Below are positions 1 through 6,574 of a stretch of 7,010 nt of DNA, one piece after another. The position numbers were made by a program, and so were the translations under genes. The stretch's first letter is position 1; every line of letters begins with the position of its first letter. Location of the stretch: NCBI GenBank assembly GCA_900752305.1, contig CAADUV010000274.1, positions 1 to 7,010 on the forward strand, read 5' to 3'. The notes under the pieces were generated by a model. That model ran no database searches. It saw only the letters and a list, made by a program, of their open reading frames with translations, and was not told the DNA's origin. Source of the stretch: an uncultured Oscillospiraceae bacterium. Lineage in GTDB: Bacteria > Bacillota > Clostridia > Oscillospirales > Oscillospiraceae.

Positions 1-14
1 CCCGGCTGATAAGT

Positions 15-79
15 ATTTTTTCCGACGTACACGCCGCCGGAAAAAATGAATTTCACTTTATTCCGGCATCCTGCCGGAA
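15..79. repeat. Two adjacent palindromes in the left intergenic region
   Basis: The first has 10-bp arms ATTTTTTCCG (15-24) and CGGAAAAAAT (38-47) around a 13-nt GC-rich loop. The second has 8-bp arms TTCCGGCA (61-68) and TGCCGGAA (72-79) around TCC. Both contain TTCCG/CGGAA, so they look related in design. The T-run is on the 5' arm on both strands, so the first is not an intrinsic terminator. Positions 1-107 contain no gene that I can support. A dispersed intergenic repeat is possible but unproven. Confidence 0.45.
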
Positions 80-107
80 CTCTGCGAGGCTATTTTAATA
101 AGCGCAT

Positions 108-143
108 AAAAACACCCAGAATCCTAAGATTCTGGGTGTTTTT
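108..143 (-). terminator. Intrinsic terminator after the sortase gene
   Basis: A perfect 16-bp stem (arms 108-123 and 128-143) with loop CTAA on the plus strand starts five bases beyond the sortase TAA. The core is ACACCCAGAATC. Because the arms begin with AAAAA and end with TTTTT, the structure works as a rho-independent terminator on either strand. It could therefore also stop transcription entering from the left. Confidence 0.93.
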
Positions 144-148
144 CGTCT

Positions 149-904
149 TTATTTGACCCGTTTCGCCACGACCACGAACCGGCCTTCTTCGGTATGGTAG
201 GCGCAGGTGGACAGGGTGAGCAGCTCATCCCCATACTGGGCTGTCACGCCGGTGACGTACTGGGAACGCTGGGTGACCTCCTTGAGATAGGTGTCAAAGT
301 CCGCCTTGTCCTCGGCCTGGATGAAGTCGTAGTAGTGGAAGTGCTCTGTGTCGTCCTCCGGGTAGGCTTCCGAGCGGAAGACGGACAGCACCTGATATTC
401 CCGGTGCTCATGGATGGTATCGAAGGTGAAAAAACGGTGCTTCCGGTAGAACTCGTGATCCTCGTAGTCCACCAGGTGTCCAAACATATCGCCGTTCTTC
501 ATGTGGTGCCCGTAGATGATGAGGTTGGTGGAGGGCTTATCTGCATCGCAGTGCTCCTCCAAAAACAGGCAGCCGGCGGAAGCGTCTTTTTCGTAGAAGT
601 CCCGGTGGAGGTAGTACTCCCCGTCCCCTTTCCGCTGCATGACTGGGTAGTCGATGGGGGTGTCCTTGACGCTGAGCCAGCCGATCATGTCCGGGTTCTC
701 GGTGTACAGTTTTTCGTAGCGTTTCAGGATGCCGTCGGCGTTCCGGTCATAGGAGTCGTCCTCCTCCACCAGCTGCTTCCGCAGGCCGCTGACCGTCTGC
801 TCCTGCTGGTGGGCGGCCAGGGAGTAGGTGGCCAGGTTCCAGCCGCTGTAGACGAAAATGCCGATGAAGACCACCAGCAGGATGATGCGCAGGGCTTTTT
901 TCAT
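149..904 (-). CDS. srtB: Class B sortase
   Basis: Sortases are extracellular, membrane-anchored cysteine transpeptidases that cleave a sorting signal in a secreted protein and join it to the cell wall or a pilin. The 251-residue product has an N-terminal membrane anchor (about 6-30) and a class B core. IGWLSVKDTPIDYPVMQ (74-90) is the characteristic first strand region. YGHHMKNGDMF (131-141) carries the catalytic His133. TLSTCAYHTEEGRFVVVAKR (230-249) carries the catalytic Cys234 and probable Arg242. The extra helical segment around residues 184-217, between the His and Cys motifs, agrees with class B rather than A. All catalytic residues are present and the length is normal. The start is the ATG overlapping the hydrolase stop. 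No protein in the window bears a recognisable sorting motif, so its substrate is elsewhere. A terminator follows the TAA within 5 nt. Confidence 0.95.
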   Translation of the reverse strand: MKKALRIILLVVFIGIFVYSGWNLATYSLAAHQQEQTVSGLRKQLVEEDDSYDRNADGILKRYEKLYTENPDMIGWLSVKDTPIDYPVMQRKGDGEYYLHRDFYEKDASAGCLFLEEHCDADKPSTNLIIYGHHMKNGDMFGHLVDYEDHEFYRKHRFFTFDTIHEHREYQVLSVFRSEAYPEDDTEHFHYYDFIQAEDKADFDTYLKEVTQRSQYVTGVTAQYGDELLTLSTCAYHTEEGRFVVVAKRVK

Positions 905-1878
905 TCGCCTCCCTCCTTCTCTTGGTCATGCTGGGCGAAAAAGCGTTTCAGCCGCTCTTGATACTCCGCCGTGGCCAGCAGATAACTCTGCATATGCCGA
1001 GCGCCTTTCACCAACAGCAGATCCTTTTCCGCCCGACAGGCGTTATAATTTTTCACCGTTCCCTCTGGCAAAACAAAGCGGTCATCCAAGCCATGGACAA
1101 ACAGAATGGGCTTGGTGTTAGTCTCCATGGCCTTCAGGGTCGAATACTCCCAAAAGGAGAACCCAGCCTTCCGGCGGGCGATGTGGTCTGCGATCCACAA
1201 AAAGGGCTGCCGAGGCAGGTGCCACCAGTCTTTTAACGTCTTCCCGATCTGCTCCTCTGGCGAGACGAAGCCGCAGTCGGCCACGATGCCATGAACTTGC
1301 TCTGGCAGGTCAAACCCGCTGGTCATGAGCACTGTGGTCGCACCCAGAGAACCTCCCATCAGGTAGATGGGTCGACCTTTGGGGGTGTTGTCCTGAATCC
1401 ATCGCACCCATTCCAGACAATCATACCGCTCCAAGACGCCGAACCCCAGATACTTCCCCTCACTCTCCCCGTGGGCACGCTGTTCCACAAAGAGCAGGCT
1501 GCACCTCTGCGCCTGCAAGAAGGAGCCGAGCACCACCAGATGTTCCTTCCAGTTGCCCTTCCAGCCATGAAAGAGCACCACGGTGCGCCTGGCGTCAGCG
1601 CAGGGCAGCCAGTGTCCCGCTAGGGTCAGACCATCTCGGCTTCGGATGTGAACCGTCTGAAAGGACTGTTCCTCCGCCCACTGTGTCCCCTGCTCCAGCA
1701 TAGCGCACATGGCCATTACAGTGGGGTTGGAGCTAGGCTTTAAGGTTAATTCTGGTTCTGCAAAGTGGAACGCTGTCTCCGTACCAGTACGAAAGAGCAG
1801 CAGACAGCTCAGATAGAGTATCATCGCCAGCCCCACGACCACGGCTAACACGATCAGACAGACCTGACCCATGGACAT
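901..1878 (-). CDS. Membrane-anchored alpha/beta hydrolase (serine hydrolase of BEM46/YfhR-like type)
   Basis: The product has 325 residues. An N-terminal hydrophobic helix (about 5-29) anchors it, probably with the catalytic domain outside the membrane. The fold is alpha/beta hydrolase: VLFHGWKGN (102-110) supplies the oxyanion-hole HG, FVEQRAHGES (130-139) is the usual strand-loop, and GGSLGA (175-180) is the nucleophile elbow with Ser177. HGLDDRFV (262-269) carries the probable acid Asp266, and GARHMQS the probable His295, so the triad is intact. The substrate is unknown; relatives are esterases, lipases or peptidases, and some act on acylated surface compounds. The ATG at 1878 has AAAGGA 5 nt upstream; a second ATG two codons in (1872) has 11-nt spacing and is nearly as good. 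It is the first gene after a clear promoter and overlaps the sortase gene by ATGA. That pairing suggests a cell-surface job, but no shared substrate is visible. Confidence 0.88.
   Translation of the reverse strand: MSMGQVCLIVLAVVVGLAMILYLSCLLLFRTGTETAFHFAEPELTLKPSSNPTVMAMCAMLEQGTQWAEEQSFQTVHIRSRDGLTLAGHWLPCADARRTVVLFHGWKGNWKEHLVVLGSFLQAQRCSLLFVEQRAHGESEGKYLGFGVLERYDCLEWVRWIQDNTPKGRPIYLMGGSLGATTVLMTSGFDLPEQVHGIVADCGFVSPEEQIGKTLKDWWHLPRQPFLWIADHIARRKAGFSFWEYSTLKAMETNTKPILFVHGLDDRFVLPEGTVKNYNACRAEKDLLLVKGARHMQSYLLATAEYQERLKRFFAQHDQEKEGGE
912..918 (-). promoter_or_regulatory. Strong Shine-Dalgarno for the sortase gene inside the hydrolase 3' end
   Basis: AAGGAGG on the minus strand lies 7 nt before the sortase ATG and is embedded in the last codons of the hydrolase. 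A near-perfect anti-16S match inside a coding end implies deliberately efficient, coupled expression of the sortase. Confidence 0.8.
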
Positions 1879-1910
1879 TCACATCCTTTTCTCTTTGTTT
1901 CCATGGTTTT

Positions 1911-1939
1911 ATTTTACGATGTTTTCCCCCCTTTTGCAA
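1911..1939 (-). promoter_or_regulatory. Sigma-A-type promoter for the hydrolase-sortase unit
   Basis: On the minus strand, TTGCAA (1934-1939) and TAAAAT (1911-1916) are separated by exactly 17 nt, each differing from the consensus at one or two bases. The predicted transcription start would fall near 1904, leaving a leader of about 25 nt before the hydrolase ATG. The spacer contains a run of six G followed by AAAA. Confidence 0.7.
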
Positions 1940-1942
1940 GTG

Positions 1943-1972
1943 GAAGGAGCCAGGCAGATGCCTGGCTCCTTC
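1943..1972. terminator. Perfect 14-bp hairpin between the uptake locus and the hydrolase-sortase unit
   Basis: The arms at 1943-1956 and 1959-1972 (GAAGGAGCCAGGCA and its exact complement) are separated by only GA; in practice the top would open to a larger loop. It sits about 40 nt after the stop of the secreted-protein gene, the expected place for a terminator. However, no run of T follows it on either strand (CACTTGC on the minus strand). It may be a weak or factor-dependent terminator, or an mRNA 3'-end stabiliser. It also lies directly against the next promoter's -35 box. Confidence 0.55.
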
Positions 1973-2011
1973 GCTGAGTGTGTTGAATGGTATGTGAATG
2001 GACGAATGGAC

Positions 2012-4171
2012 TTATTTTTTGATGGTGATGGACTTGGTGTTGCTCCAGCCGGAGTAGTAGTTGACTTTGCTGACCGTCTTGTAGGTGCGGACGCGGACGT
2101 AGTACTTCTTATTCTTGGTCAGCTTGGTGATGGTCTTGCTGGTGCTCTTGTAGCCCTTGACGGTGACCGTCTTGGCGCTCTTGAACTTGGAAGAGGTGCT
2201 GTACTGGACCTGATAGCCGGTGCCCTTGGTGTTCTTCTTCCAGGACGCCTTGAGCTTCTTGCCCTTATAATTCTTCACGCTGGTGAGCTTGGTGCCTGCC
2301 GGGTTGACGGTGACGGCGACCTTCTTGGTGGCGGCCTTGTAGTTCTTGGTGGGGGCAGCGGTGACGGTGATGGTGGCCTTGCCCACGAAGTTCTTGGCGA
2401 TGGTGACCTTCCCCGTCTGATCCACCTTCACGGACTTGCTGCTGGACTTGTAGCTCAGCTTGGCGTTCTCCTTGGCCTTGGCGCCCAGCTTGACGGTCTG
2501 AGCCTTGGTGGACGTGGTCTTGGTGACGTTCTTGACGGTGATGGGGTTGGCGGGCCACTTTACGTCAAACAGCTTGGTAGCACCGGCACTGGCGCGCTGA
2601 TAGGCGTCCATGGCCAGCAGCCCCTGATAGGTGGACATGCCGTTGTATTCGCCGTTAAGATTGAAACCCTTCTTGCCCAGGTAATTTTTCAGCATCCATG
2701 CCACAGTTGCGTCCAGATCACCTCCGGTCTGACCAGTAGCACATTTAGCGATGACCACGTAAGCATTGGTGCTGCACGGGTCATAGCTATCGCCGCCATA
2801 GTTGTACTGGTCGTCTGCTTTGGACTGAATGAACTTCCAACCAGCATTGTACATCTTCTTGGCCTTAGCATTGCTGTTCTTATAAGGAGCCAGTGCGATC
2901 ATGGCCATAGCGGTCATATCCACATCATCTGCAGGCCAAGCAGTGGAGAAGAAGAACCCGCCAGTGGAGGTATGCTGATAATTGACCAGTTGAGCGATCA
3001 GCCCTTCCCGGTATCCTTTAGCAGCGGTATAGTTGCCGCTATCCAGTGCGATCAAGCTCCAAATCATAAGGTTCGGAGAATAATTATCCCACTTCTGGTT
3101 CTGATACAGCCAAGCTGTTAGGTTCTGCCCGTTGAAGTTGCTGGCATCGTAGCCCAAAGCAGTTAAGGTCATGATCACTCGTTCAATGTCATTGATCTTT
3201 GCATCCTTGCTCAGCTTTTTGCTCTTCATAGCCGCCTTGACGCTGGTCAAGTAGTGGCTGATATCAGCACTCTTGCGTGTCCAGCCTTCGTTGCCTTTCA
3301 GGGCACGGAGACGCGCCAGCATGACCCACTCACTGCCAAAGCTGCAAGTAGTCTCTTCGTAGGTGGGCTTGGTGTATTTAATGCTCTGATAGCCGTTGAC
3401 GCAGGTGGAAATGGCATTGGTGACCTCTTTGGTCTGACTAACAGAAGGCGCCTGTCCCGTGACGGTAACAATACAAACAGGGGGAACCAGATATGCACCG
3501 TCTTTTTTTGCGGATAGCACATAGGTTCCGGCATTATAAAACGAAATAGTGCCGTTACCATTAGCATCAGTAGAAACATTTCTGGTCCGGAAAGTCCCAC
3601 CATGATACACGCCTAGTTCTGCCTGTTCGACTGGGCTGCTGACAGTGTTCCAACTTTCGTCAAACCCCAATCCCTTCAAATTGACGGTCAGGGATTCCCC
3701 AGCCTTTACGGTAACCGTTGTCTGGTCAAAGAAACAATACTGATCAGACCACCCCTTCTGATCCTGATAAACAAACGCAGTCAAATCATCATTGGCTTCT
3801 ACCGATTCCCCATTGATGTAACCGGTCATAGTGTTGTTTCGATAGAACCCCAGTGAGGTGGTTTCATTGCCCCACAACATTTCGCAGGAGTTTCCCTTCA
3901 TAGCAAACCCAGCTTCGCCCTTTTCATAATAGGCTTTGTGGGCCGCTGCCATGGCCTCGTCATAGGTAAACTTGCCGTCCTGATTCCGGTCAGTGACCGT
4001 CACCGGCACTCGTGCCATAAGGGTATTGTTCTTGCCCACGGCGATGGCGCCCTGGTTTGCGATGGTCACGGTGACCCGGATGGAATCCTGGCCTGCCGCC
4101 CATGCGCCGGTGGTGGCCAGGGACAGTGCCATGCTCAAGGCCAACATCAGCGATAACAATCGTTTCTTCAT
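2012..4171 (-). CDS. Secreted multidomain protein with EF-hand-bearing N-terminal module, alpha/alpha-toroid (prenyltransferase-like) domain and cationic Ig/FN3-like C-terminus
   Basis: The product has 719 residues. A Sec signal peptide (1 to about 25, ending AWA) is followed by a module at about 30-170 holding a canonical EF-hand loop, DRNQDGKFTYDE (61-72), and a C-terminal part distantly like DUF4430 (LGFYRNN, YINGESVEANDDLTAFVYQD). An Ig-like/carboxypeptidase-regulatory-like module at about 178-238 ends VPPVCIVTVTG. Residues about 255-535 contain repeated helix pairs with DIERVIMTLTALGYD, LMIWSLIALDSGNY, DVDMTAMAMIALAPY, STNAYVVIAKCATG and STYQGLLAMDAYQR, typical of the prenyltransferase/squalene-cyclase toroid also found in cobalamin carriers. 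A bacterial Ig-like (Big) module (about 545-625) and a fibronectin-III-like module (about 626-719) close the protein. There is no LPxTG- or NPQTN-like sorting signal and no C-terminal membrane segment. The C-terminal 179 residues hold 41 lysines and only two acidic residues, so electrostatic wall binding is plausible. It lies 95 nt after the DUF4430 gene, probably in the same transcript. Corrinoid binding is inferred; it could instead be a glycan- or peptide-binding surface protein. Confidence 0.8.
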   Translation of the reverse strand: MKKRLLSLMLALSMALSLATTGAWAAGQDSIRVTVTIANQGAIAVGKNNTLMARVPVTVTDRNQDGKFTYDEAMAAAHKAYYEKGEAGFAMKGNSCEMLWGNETTSLGFYRNNTMTGYINGESVEANDDLTAFVYQDQKGWSDQYCFFDQTTVTVKAGESLTVNLKGLGFDESWNTVSSPVEQAELGVYHGGTFRTRNVSTDANGNGTISFYNAGTYVLSAKKDGAYLVPPVCIVTVTGQAPSVSQTKEVTNAISTCVNGYQSIKYTKPTYEETTCSFGSEWVMLARLRALKGNEGWTRKSADISHYLTSVKAAMKSKKLSKDAKINDIERVIMTLTALGYDASNFNGQNLTAWLYQNQKWDNYSPNLMIWSLIALDSGNYTAAKGYREGLIAQLVNYQHTSTGGFFFSTAWPADDVDMTAMAMIALAPYKNSNAKAKKMYNAGWKFIQSKADDQYNYGGDSYDPCSTNAYVVIAKCATGQTGGDLDATVAWMLKNYLGKKGFNLNGEYNGMSTYQGLLAMDAYQRASAGATKLFDVKWPANPITVKNVTKTTSTKAQTVKLGAKAKENAKLSYKSSSKSVKVDQTGKVTIAKNFVGKATITVTAAPTKNYKAATKKVAVTVNPAGTKLTSVKNYKGKKLKASWKKNTKGTGYQVQYSTSSKFKSAKTVTVKGYKSTSKTITKLTKNKKYYVRVRTYKTVSKVNYYSGWSNTKSITIKK

Positions 4172-4178
4172 GTTATTT

Positions 4179-4186
4179 CTTCCTTT
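4179..4186 (-). promoter_or_regulatory. Ribosome binding site deciding the start of the 719-residue secreted protein
   Basis: AAAGGAAG on the minus strand lies 7 nt before the ATG at 4171. The frame stays open to a TTG at 4201, but that would add ten polar residues ahead of a textbook signal peptide and would place this ribosome site inside the coding region. The ATG is therefore preferred. Confidence 0.75.
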
Positions 4187-4266
4187 CTTTCTTGAGATCA
4201 ATACAGAAAACCGCTCCGTTCAGACCGGTATTTCCACTGCTTCCACGCGGGAACAAACCACCGGTG

Positions 4267-5700
4267 CTACACGTCCTTGCCCATGCCAGAGCAGGTGTAG
4301 CTCCACACGATGTTGTCTCCCTCCTGCACCACACAGCTGCTGCAGCCGTAGTTGGGCTGCCTGCCGTTGACGCTGTACACCCAGCCGGACTCCCGACCGC
4401 AGTCGAACTCGTACAGGTGGCCGATGCCCTCCACGTAGTAGCTGCCGTAGCCGCCGGAGTAGGACACCTCCAGCTGGATGCCGGCGGTTTTGCAGGTGCG
4501 TTTCAGGATGTCGTAGACTGTCTCGCCCTCGGTGAAGGTGACCTTGGTCTTTTTCAAGATAACGCCGCTGGCAGGGACATACTTCTTTTTGGACTCCTTC
4601 ACGTTGTCCATATTGTCCAGGAGGGTGTGGCACTGGATGGTCAAGGTGCAGCTGCCGGTGCTGGTGGTGTTGTCCGCCTCCTGCTGCTTGCGTTCCTCTT
4701 CCTCCTGGCGCTTTTTCTCCTCCTCTTGCTTCTTGCGCTCCGCTTCCTGCTTTTTCTGCTTCTCTTCCTCCGCTTTGCGCTTGGCCTCTTGGGCCTTCTT
4801 TTCCTCGGCGGCCTTCTGCTCGGCCTCTTGGTCCTTCTTCTCCTGCTCCGCCTTGGCCTGTTCCGCAGCCTCCGCGTCCGCCTTGGCTTTGGCTTCCGCC
4901 TCCTGCTGCTCGGTCTCTTTGCGGAGCTGTTCTTCCAGCTTTTGCTGGGCTTCCGCCTCTCGGCGGGCGATCTCGCCGGTCAGCTGTTCCGGGGTAAAGC
5001 ACAGTCCTTGTGTGTCCTTGGCCAGCTCCAGGGTGAAGTCGCTGAGCTGCTTCAGGGTCAGTTTCTTCTGCTTCGGCGCGCCCCAGCGTCCCTCCGTCTG
5101 CTGCACCGTCAGCCGTTGTTTGGGCAAGACGGTCAAGACATTCTCATCGCCGCCCAAAAAACCGGTCTTGCCGGACAACTGGTCGAAAACAAAGGCTTCT
5201 TTATCTACCGACAGGCTCACCGTCCCGTCGGTGACCTGTGCGGACTGGTTGCCCACCACGAAGTAAGCCGTGCCCTGGGGCTGGGCGTATAGGACGCCTT
5301 GGTTCAGGGTGACCTGGGCTTCTCCGCCGTCCTTTTGCCCCACCAGGAAGGTGGCTTTGTTCCCAAAGGTAAGGGTCAGCGTCTCATTGGAGACGGTCAG
5401 CGTCCCCTTCCCCTGCAGGGTCACCGCGTCCTCCGCTCGGAGGGTCTCCCCCTCTTCCAGCGCAAAGGACAGCCCGCCACGCTCCACCAGCGCCTTGCCG
5501 GTGATGCGCTTGGCGGTCAGGGACAGGGGTGGGATCTGGACGGTCTGGCCGGAGGAGGTCTCCGCCGTCACCGGCGGCGTCGCGAACCAACCGCGGAGGC
5601 TGCCCACCCAATAGACGCCCACGGCGATGCCCGCCGCCACCAACAGGGCGGTCAGGACGCCCAACAGGCGGCGCAAGCGGATCTTCTGTTGTTTTTTCAT
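4267..5700 (-). CDS. Membrane-anchored protein: FecR-like domain, charged coiled coil, C-terminal DUF4430 (transcobalamin-like)
   Basis: The product has 477 residues. A basic N-terminus and one hydrophobic segment (about 12-33) look like a signal anchor without an obvious cleavage site, placing the rest outside the cell. Residues about 62-200 are beta-rich and resemble a FecR-type domain (pattern GETLRAEDAVTLQGKGTLTV, then VTLNQGVLYAQ, then a repeated VTDGTVSLSV strand). Residues about 236-343 are almost wholly E, K, Q, A and R, a long coiled coil. Residues about 350-472 match DUF4430, the small beta domain shared with the C-terminus of transcobalamin and intrinsic factor: ETVYDILKRTCKTAGI, then ESGWVYSVNG, PNYGCSSC, and a closing GDNIVWSYTC. 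Seven cysteines (351, 357, 403, 434, 453, 456, 470) could form disulfides. The start is the ATG overlapping the EcfT stop, with AAAGG 9 nt upstream; the stop is TAG. The coupling to ECF genes suggests an extracellular ligand-capture partner of the transporter. DUF4430 is confident, FecR-like is moderate, and corrinoid binding is inference. Confidence 0.85.
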   Translation of the reverse strand: MKKQQKIRLRRLLGVLTALLVAAGIAVGVYWVGSLRGWFATPPVTAETSSGQTVQIPPLSLTAKRITGKALVERGGLSFALEEGETLRAEDAVTLQGKGTLTVSNETLTLTFGNKATFLVGQKDGGEAQVTLNQGVLYAQPQGTAYFVVGNQSAQVTDGTVSLSVDKEAFVFDQLSGKTGFLGGDENVLTVLPKQRLTVQQTEGRWGAPKQKKLTLKQLSDFTLELAKDTQGLCFTPEQLTGEIARREAEAQQKLEEQLRKETEQQEAEAKAKADAEAAEQAKAEQEKKDQEAEQKAAEEKKAQEAKRKAEEEKQKKQEAERKKQEEEKKRQEEEERKQQEADNTTSTGSCTLTIQCHTLLDNMDNVKESKKKYVPASGVILKKTKVTFTEGETVYDILKRTCKTAGIQLEVSYSGGYGSYYVEGIGHLYEFDCGRESGWVYSVNGRQPNYGCSSCVVQEGDNIVWSYTCSGMGKDV

Positions 5701-6569
5701 CCCATCCCGCCTTTCTCTCGATTTCGCTGGTCACGGCGCTCCCGCAGCCACGCCTTGCCTGCCAGCTCCACCGGCAGCAGGGCGAACAGCACATAGACCA
5801 CGTAGAACACCCCGCTCAGGGGCGTCACCCGGTTCACGATCAGCTCCGGGTCATACCACGCCCGGGTCTGGTTCAGCGCCCAGCCGCACAGGAGCAGGAT
5901 GATGCCCCAGCCCTCCAGCAGGAGTAGCAGCCGGTCGCCGTGCTTGAGCCATGTGACCTGATAGGTGGTTCTCCGCCGGAGAGAATACCCCCGGCAGCGC
6001 ATGGCTTGGACGGTGCGTTGGAGGCTCTCCAGCCCCCAGGTGGCCACCATGCTCTCTCGGCGGGTCTTCTCCCGCCAGGACTCGGCCACGCCGATGCCTG
6101 CCCGTGCCGCCTGGATGCCCTGCCGCTGGCGGCGGAGCTGGGGGAGGAAGCGGAGGAGCACGGTGCCGTACAGGGACAGGTGCGGGAATACCTTGCCCGT
6201 CAAGGTCAGCAGCCGTTCCGCCGGCACCAGCCGCAGCAGGCTCTCCCACCACAGCACCACAGCCGTCACCCGCACCCACAAGGTGGCGCTGTACACCAGC
6301 CCTTCCAAGGTCAGCGGGTTGCCCAATAAGTTGTCTAATAATATGGTGTCCCCAAACCGGGCGAACACCGCCCACCAGACGCCTACGACCGCGCCCAACA
6401 GCAGGCTCCACCCCAGCCGTCGGTTCCACTGGTCGCCCAAGGTGGCCTTGCTGACCGCCAGAGCGGTGAACAGGGACAGCGCCAAAAAGACCGGCTGTTG
6501 GAACCAGGCGGTGAAGACCAGCATAGCGGCGAAATACAGGGTGATGACCCCAGAATGATACCGTTCCAT
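5697..6569 (-). CDS. ecfT: ECF transporter transmembrane coupling protein EcfT (CbiQ family)
   Basis: EcfT is the membrane scaffold that couples ATP hydrolysis by EcfA subunits to movement of the S-component. The 290-residue product has N-terminal hydrophobic helices (about residues 8-40 and 52-70), a helix around 90-113, and a long amphipathic cytoplasmic region. That region carries two Arg-centred motifs of the kind that dock EcfA: ARAG at about 155-158 and AMRCRGY at about 189-195. Two more hydrophobic segments follow (about 213-231 and 250-268), then a basic tail. Size is near the family norm of about 260-290 residues. The ATG at 6569 is chosen as start because GGAG (6578-6581) lies 8 nt upstream of it. 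A GTG at 6578, which would add three residues, overlaps that GGAG and has no room for its own ribosome site. The stop overlaps the next gene's ATG (ATGA, 5697-5700). The ATPase genes are not in the window and presumably lie upstream. Whether this EcfT is dedicated to the adjacent S-component or shared cannot be told. Confidence 0.9.
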   Translation of the reverse strand: MERYHSGVITLYFAAMLVFTAWFQQPVFLALSLFTALAVSKATLGDQWNRRLGWSLLLGAVVGVWWAVFARFGDTILLDNLLGNPLTLEGLVYSATLWVRVTAVVLWWESLLRLVPAERLLTLTGKVFPHLSLYGTVLLRFLPQLRRQRQGIQAARAGIGVAESWREKTRRESMVATWGLESLQRTVQAMRCRGYSLRRRTTYQVTWLKHGDRLLLLLEGWGIILLLCGWALNQTRAWYDPELIVNRVTPLSGVFYVVYVLFALLPVELAGKAWLRERRDQRNREKGGMG

Positions 6570-6574
6570 GCCGC

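Noticed and set aside
15..47. T-rich/A-rich palindrome considered as a terminator
   Set aside because: The T-run lies on the 5' arm whichever strand is read, and the loop is 13 nt, so it does not have intrinsic-terminator form.
2012..2100. C-terminus of the secreted protein checked as a sortase substrate
   Set aside because: It ends in a lysine-rich fibronectin-like strand with no LPxTG/NPQTN-like motif and no hydrophobic segment.
1871..3121. 416-residue plus-strand open frame opposite the secreted-protein gene
   Set aside because: It is low-complexity Gly/Leu/Val/Asp sequence mirroring the lysine/threonine codons on the other strand; it crosses the hairpin and promoter region and has no recognisable domain.
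4172..4201. Upstream TTG start for the secreted protein
   Set aside because: It would put ten polar residues before a standard signal peptide and bury the good ribosome site, so the ATG at 4171 is preferred.
4224..4265. Two ACCGGT sites in the gap before the secreted-protein gene, considered as an operator or terminator
   Set aside because: Six-base palindromes 30 nt apart in GC-rich DNA are expected by chance. There is no extended stem, T-run or convincing promoter in this 95-nt gap.
4102..5292. Long plus-strand open frame opposite the DUF4430 gene, with a leucine-rich run
   Set aside because: The leucine run is the antisense of the Glu/Lys/Ala-rich coiled coil. No ribosome site or family motif supports it, and the minus-strand frame has clear domains.
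5299..6558. Several plus-strand frames of 100-200 codons opposite ecfT and the anchored protein
   Set aside because: They are shadows expected in GC-rich DNA, with Arg/Pro/Ser/Ala-rich translations and no motifs, opposite well-supported genes.
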